Part shown: piece by piece, positions 7,772 to 8,099 of the stretch | Numbering within the stretch: the stretch's first letter is position 1 | Layout: every line of letters begins with the position of its first letter | Origin: CALFBG01 sp045110315 | Lineage (GTDB): Bacteria; Bacteroidota; Bacteroidia; Chitinophagales; Saprospiraceae | Direction of reading: 5' to 3' | DNA: 8,099 nt | Assembly: GCA_045110315.1 (NCBI GenBank) | Contig: JBGCFY010000173.1 | Coordinates: forward strand, 1 to 8,099 | Position numbers and translations under genes: made by a program | Notes under the pieces: generated by a model | The model's input: the letters and a program-made list of their open reading frames with translations, nothing else | What the model was told of the DNA's origin: nothing | Databases searched by the model: none

Positions 7772-7937
7772 TAAGTACTAAGACAAATTAATTCACTTAT
7801 TAACTGGCATCATCTTTTGATCAGTCTTTTCGTTACTCAAAGCCTTTCTAAGCAAAGGCTTAGGGCGGTTTTCGTGCCTCAATACTGATCAAAATCTAAC
7901 ACCATTTAAAGGCAAACTAATTTTGTTTTAGTACTTA
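7772..7937. repeat. MITE-like imperfect palindrome, element 1
   Basis: This 166-base element begins 15 bases after the stop codon of the surface-protein gene. Its ends are inverted copies. TAAGTACTAA at 7772-7781 matches TTAGTACTTA at 7928-7937, and the match continues inward to about 22 bases with two substitutions and one indel. The innermost parts of the 54-base arms are again exact inverted copies, TTTTGATCAGT (7815-7825) and ACTGATCAAAA (7884-7894). Between the arms lies a 58-base centre with its own hairpin, AAGCCTTT (7840-7847) with AAAGGCTT (7854-7861). The element encodes no protein. A TA sits at each outer edge, as expected for insertion into a TA target (IS630/Tc1-mariner type). 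Neither outer arm is followed by a T run, so it is not a standard terminator, though transcripts crossing it would fold strongly. Confidence 0.65.
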
Positions 7938-8099
7938 AGTAGTTTGCAGAATTAAATCAACTAATAACTTGAAAGCCTTTTAAGCTTCTACTTCGTTAAA
8001 AAGCCTCGCCAATGCTCCGGCATTGTCTGTGTTTTTTGCCTCGTTTAAGCTCAAAATTCTTTTCAACTTATTGTAAACTCAATTTCTGCGAACTACTTA
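7936..8099. repeat. MITE-like imperfect palindrome, element 2, ending at the window edge
   Basis: TAAGTAGTTTGCAGAA (7936-7951) is the inverted copy of TTCTGCGAACTACTTA (8084-8099) at 15 of 16 positions, the exception being a G-T wobble. The arms continue inward with AATAACTTGAAA (7963-7974) against TTTCAACTTATT (8061-8072), 11 of 12, and TTTTAAGCTT (7978-7987) against AAGCTCAAAA (8047-8056), 9 of 10. At the centre CAATGC (8010-8015) pairs with GCATTG (8020-8025) around a TCCG loop. It shares the TA at 7936-7937 with element 1. Its left arm aligns to that of element 1 without gaps at about 26 of the first 38 bases, so the two look like diverged members of one family. It has no coding capacity. 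The window stops exactly at its outer TA, so its right flank is unseen. Confidence 0.62.

Noticed and set aside
7840..7861. The AAGCCTTT/AAAGGCTT hairpin as the intrinsic terminator of the plus-strand surface-protein gene
   Set aside because: It is followed by AGGGCGGTTTTCG rather than a T run, and it is embedded in the centre of a larger palindrome. It may slow polymerase but does not fit the intrinsic terminator pattern.
7772..8099. Integron attC sites or a CRISPR array as an explanation for the paired palindromes
   Set aside because: No GTTRRRY/RYYYAAC core sites bound the units and no cassette genes lie between them. There are no short regularly spaced direct repeats, and the units are whole palindromes of about 165 bases.

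Overview
The window looks like chromosome from a Bacteroidota, most probably a Saprospiraceae-type bacterium (Lewinella/Haliscomenobacter-like). The evidence is two large Sec-exported proteins that both end in a type IX secretion (T9SS) type A sorting domain, SprB/Ig-like/DUF7619-type surface modules, A-rich leaders without clear Shine-Dalgarno sequences, and AT-rich spacers. The assignment rests on recalled family features, not a database search.

Layout from left to right. Positions 1-351 (minus) hold the N-terminal 117 codons of an exported TolB/WD40-like beta-propeller protein, probably the start of a propeller-amidohydrolase; the rest lies outside the window. Positions 352-940 are AT-rich and carry no convincing gene, only a doubtful 27-codon ORF. 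A strong intrinsic terminator at 942-978 closes the next minus-strand gene (1021-2700), a secreted T9SS cargo protein. Its leader holds a near-perfect 17-bp hairpin beside the start and a possible Bacteroidota-type promoter further up. Upstream on the same strand, 2950-4347 encodes a helical cytoplasmic protein of unknown function with a GTG start.

Divergently, 4632-7757 (plus; the open frame reaches back to 4575) encodes a large mosaic surface protein: signal peptide, several Ig/PKD-like modules, an SprB-like repeat, an SdrD-B/Cna-B-like module, a DUF11-like module, a DUF7619-like module and a T9SS sorting domain.

The last ~330 bases, right after that gene, are not ordinary spacer. They consist of two adjacent, mutually related imperfect palindromes, 7772-7937 and 7936-8099. 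Each is about 165 bp, each is bounded by TAAGTA...ACTTA ends, and they share a TA at their junction. The second finishes exactly at the window edge. They resemble short non-autonomous (MITE-like) elements or a structured-RNA repeat family, and are the most unusual signal here.

No operon joins the genes into an obvious pathway. Both complete secreted proteins depend on Sec and T9SS machinery encoded elsewhere, and the helical protein between them has no visible functional link to them.
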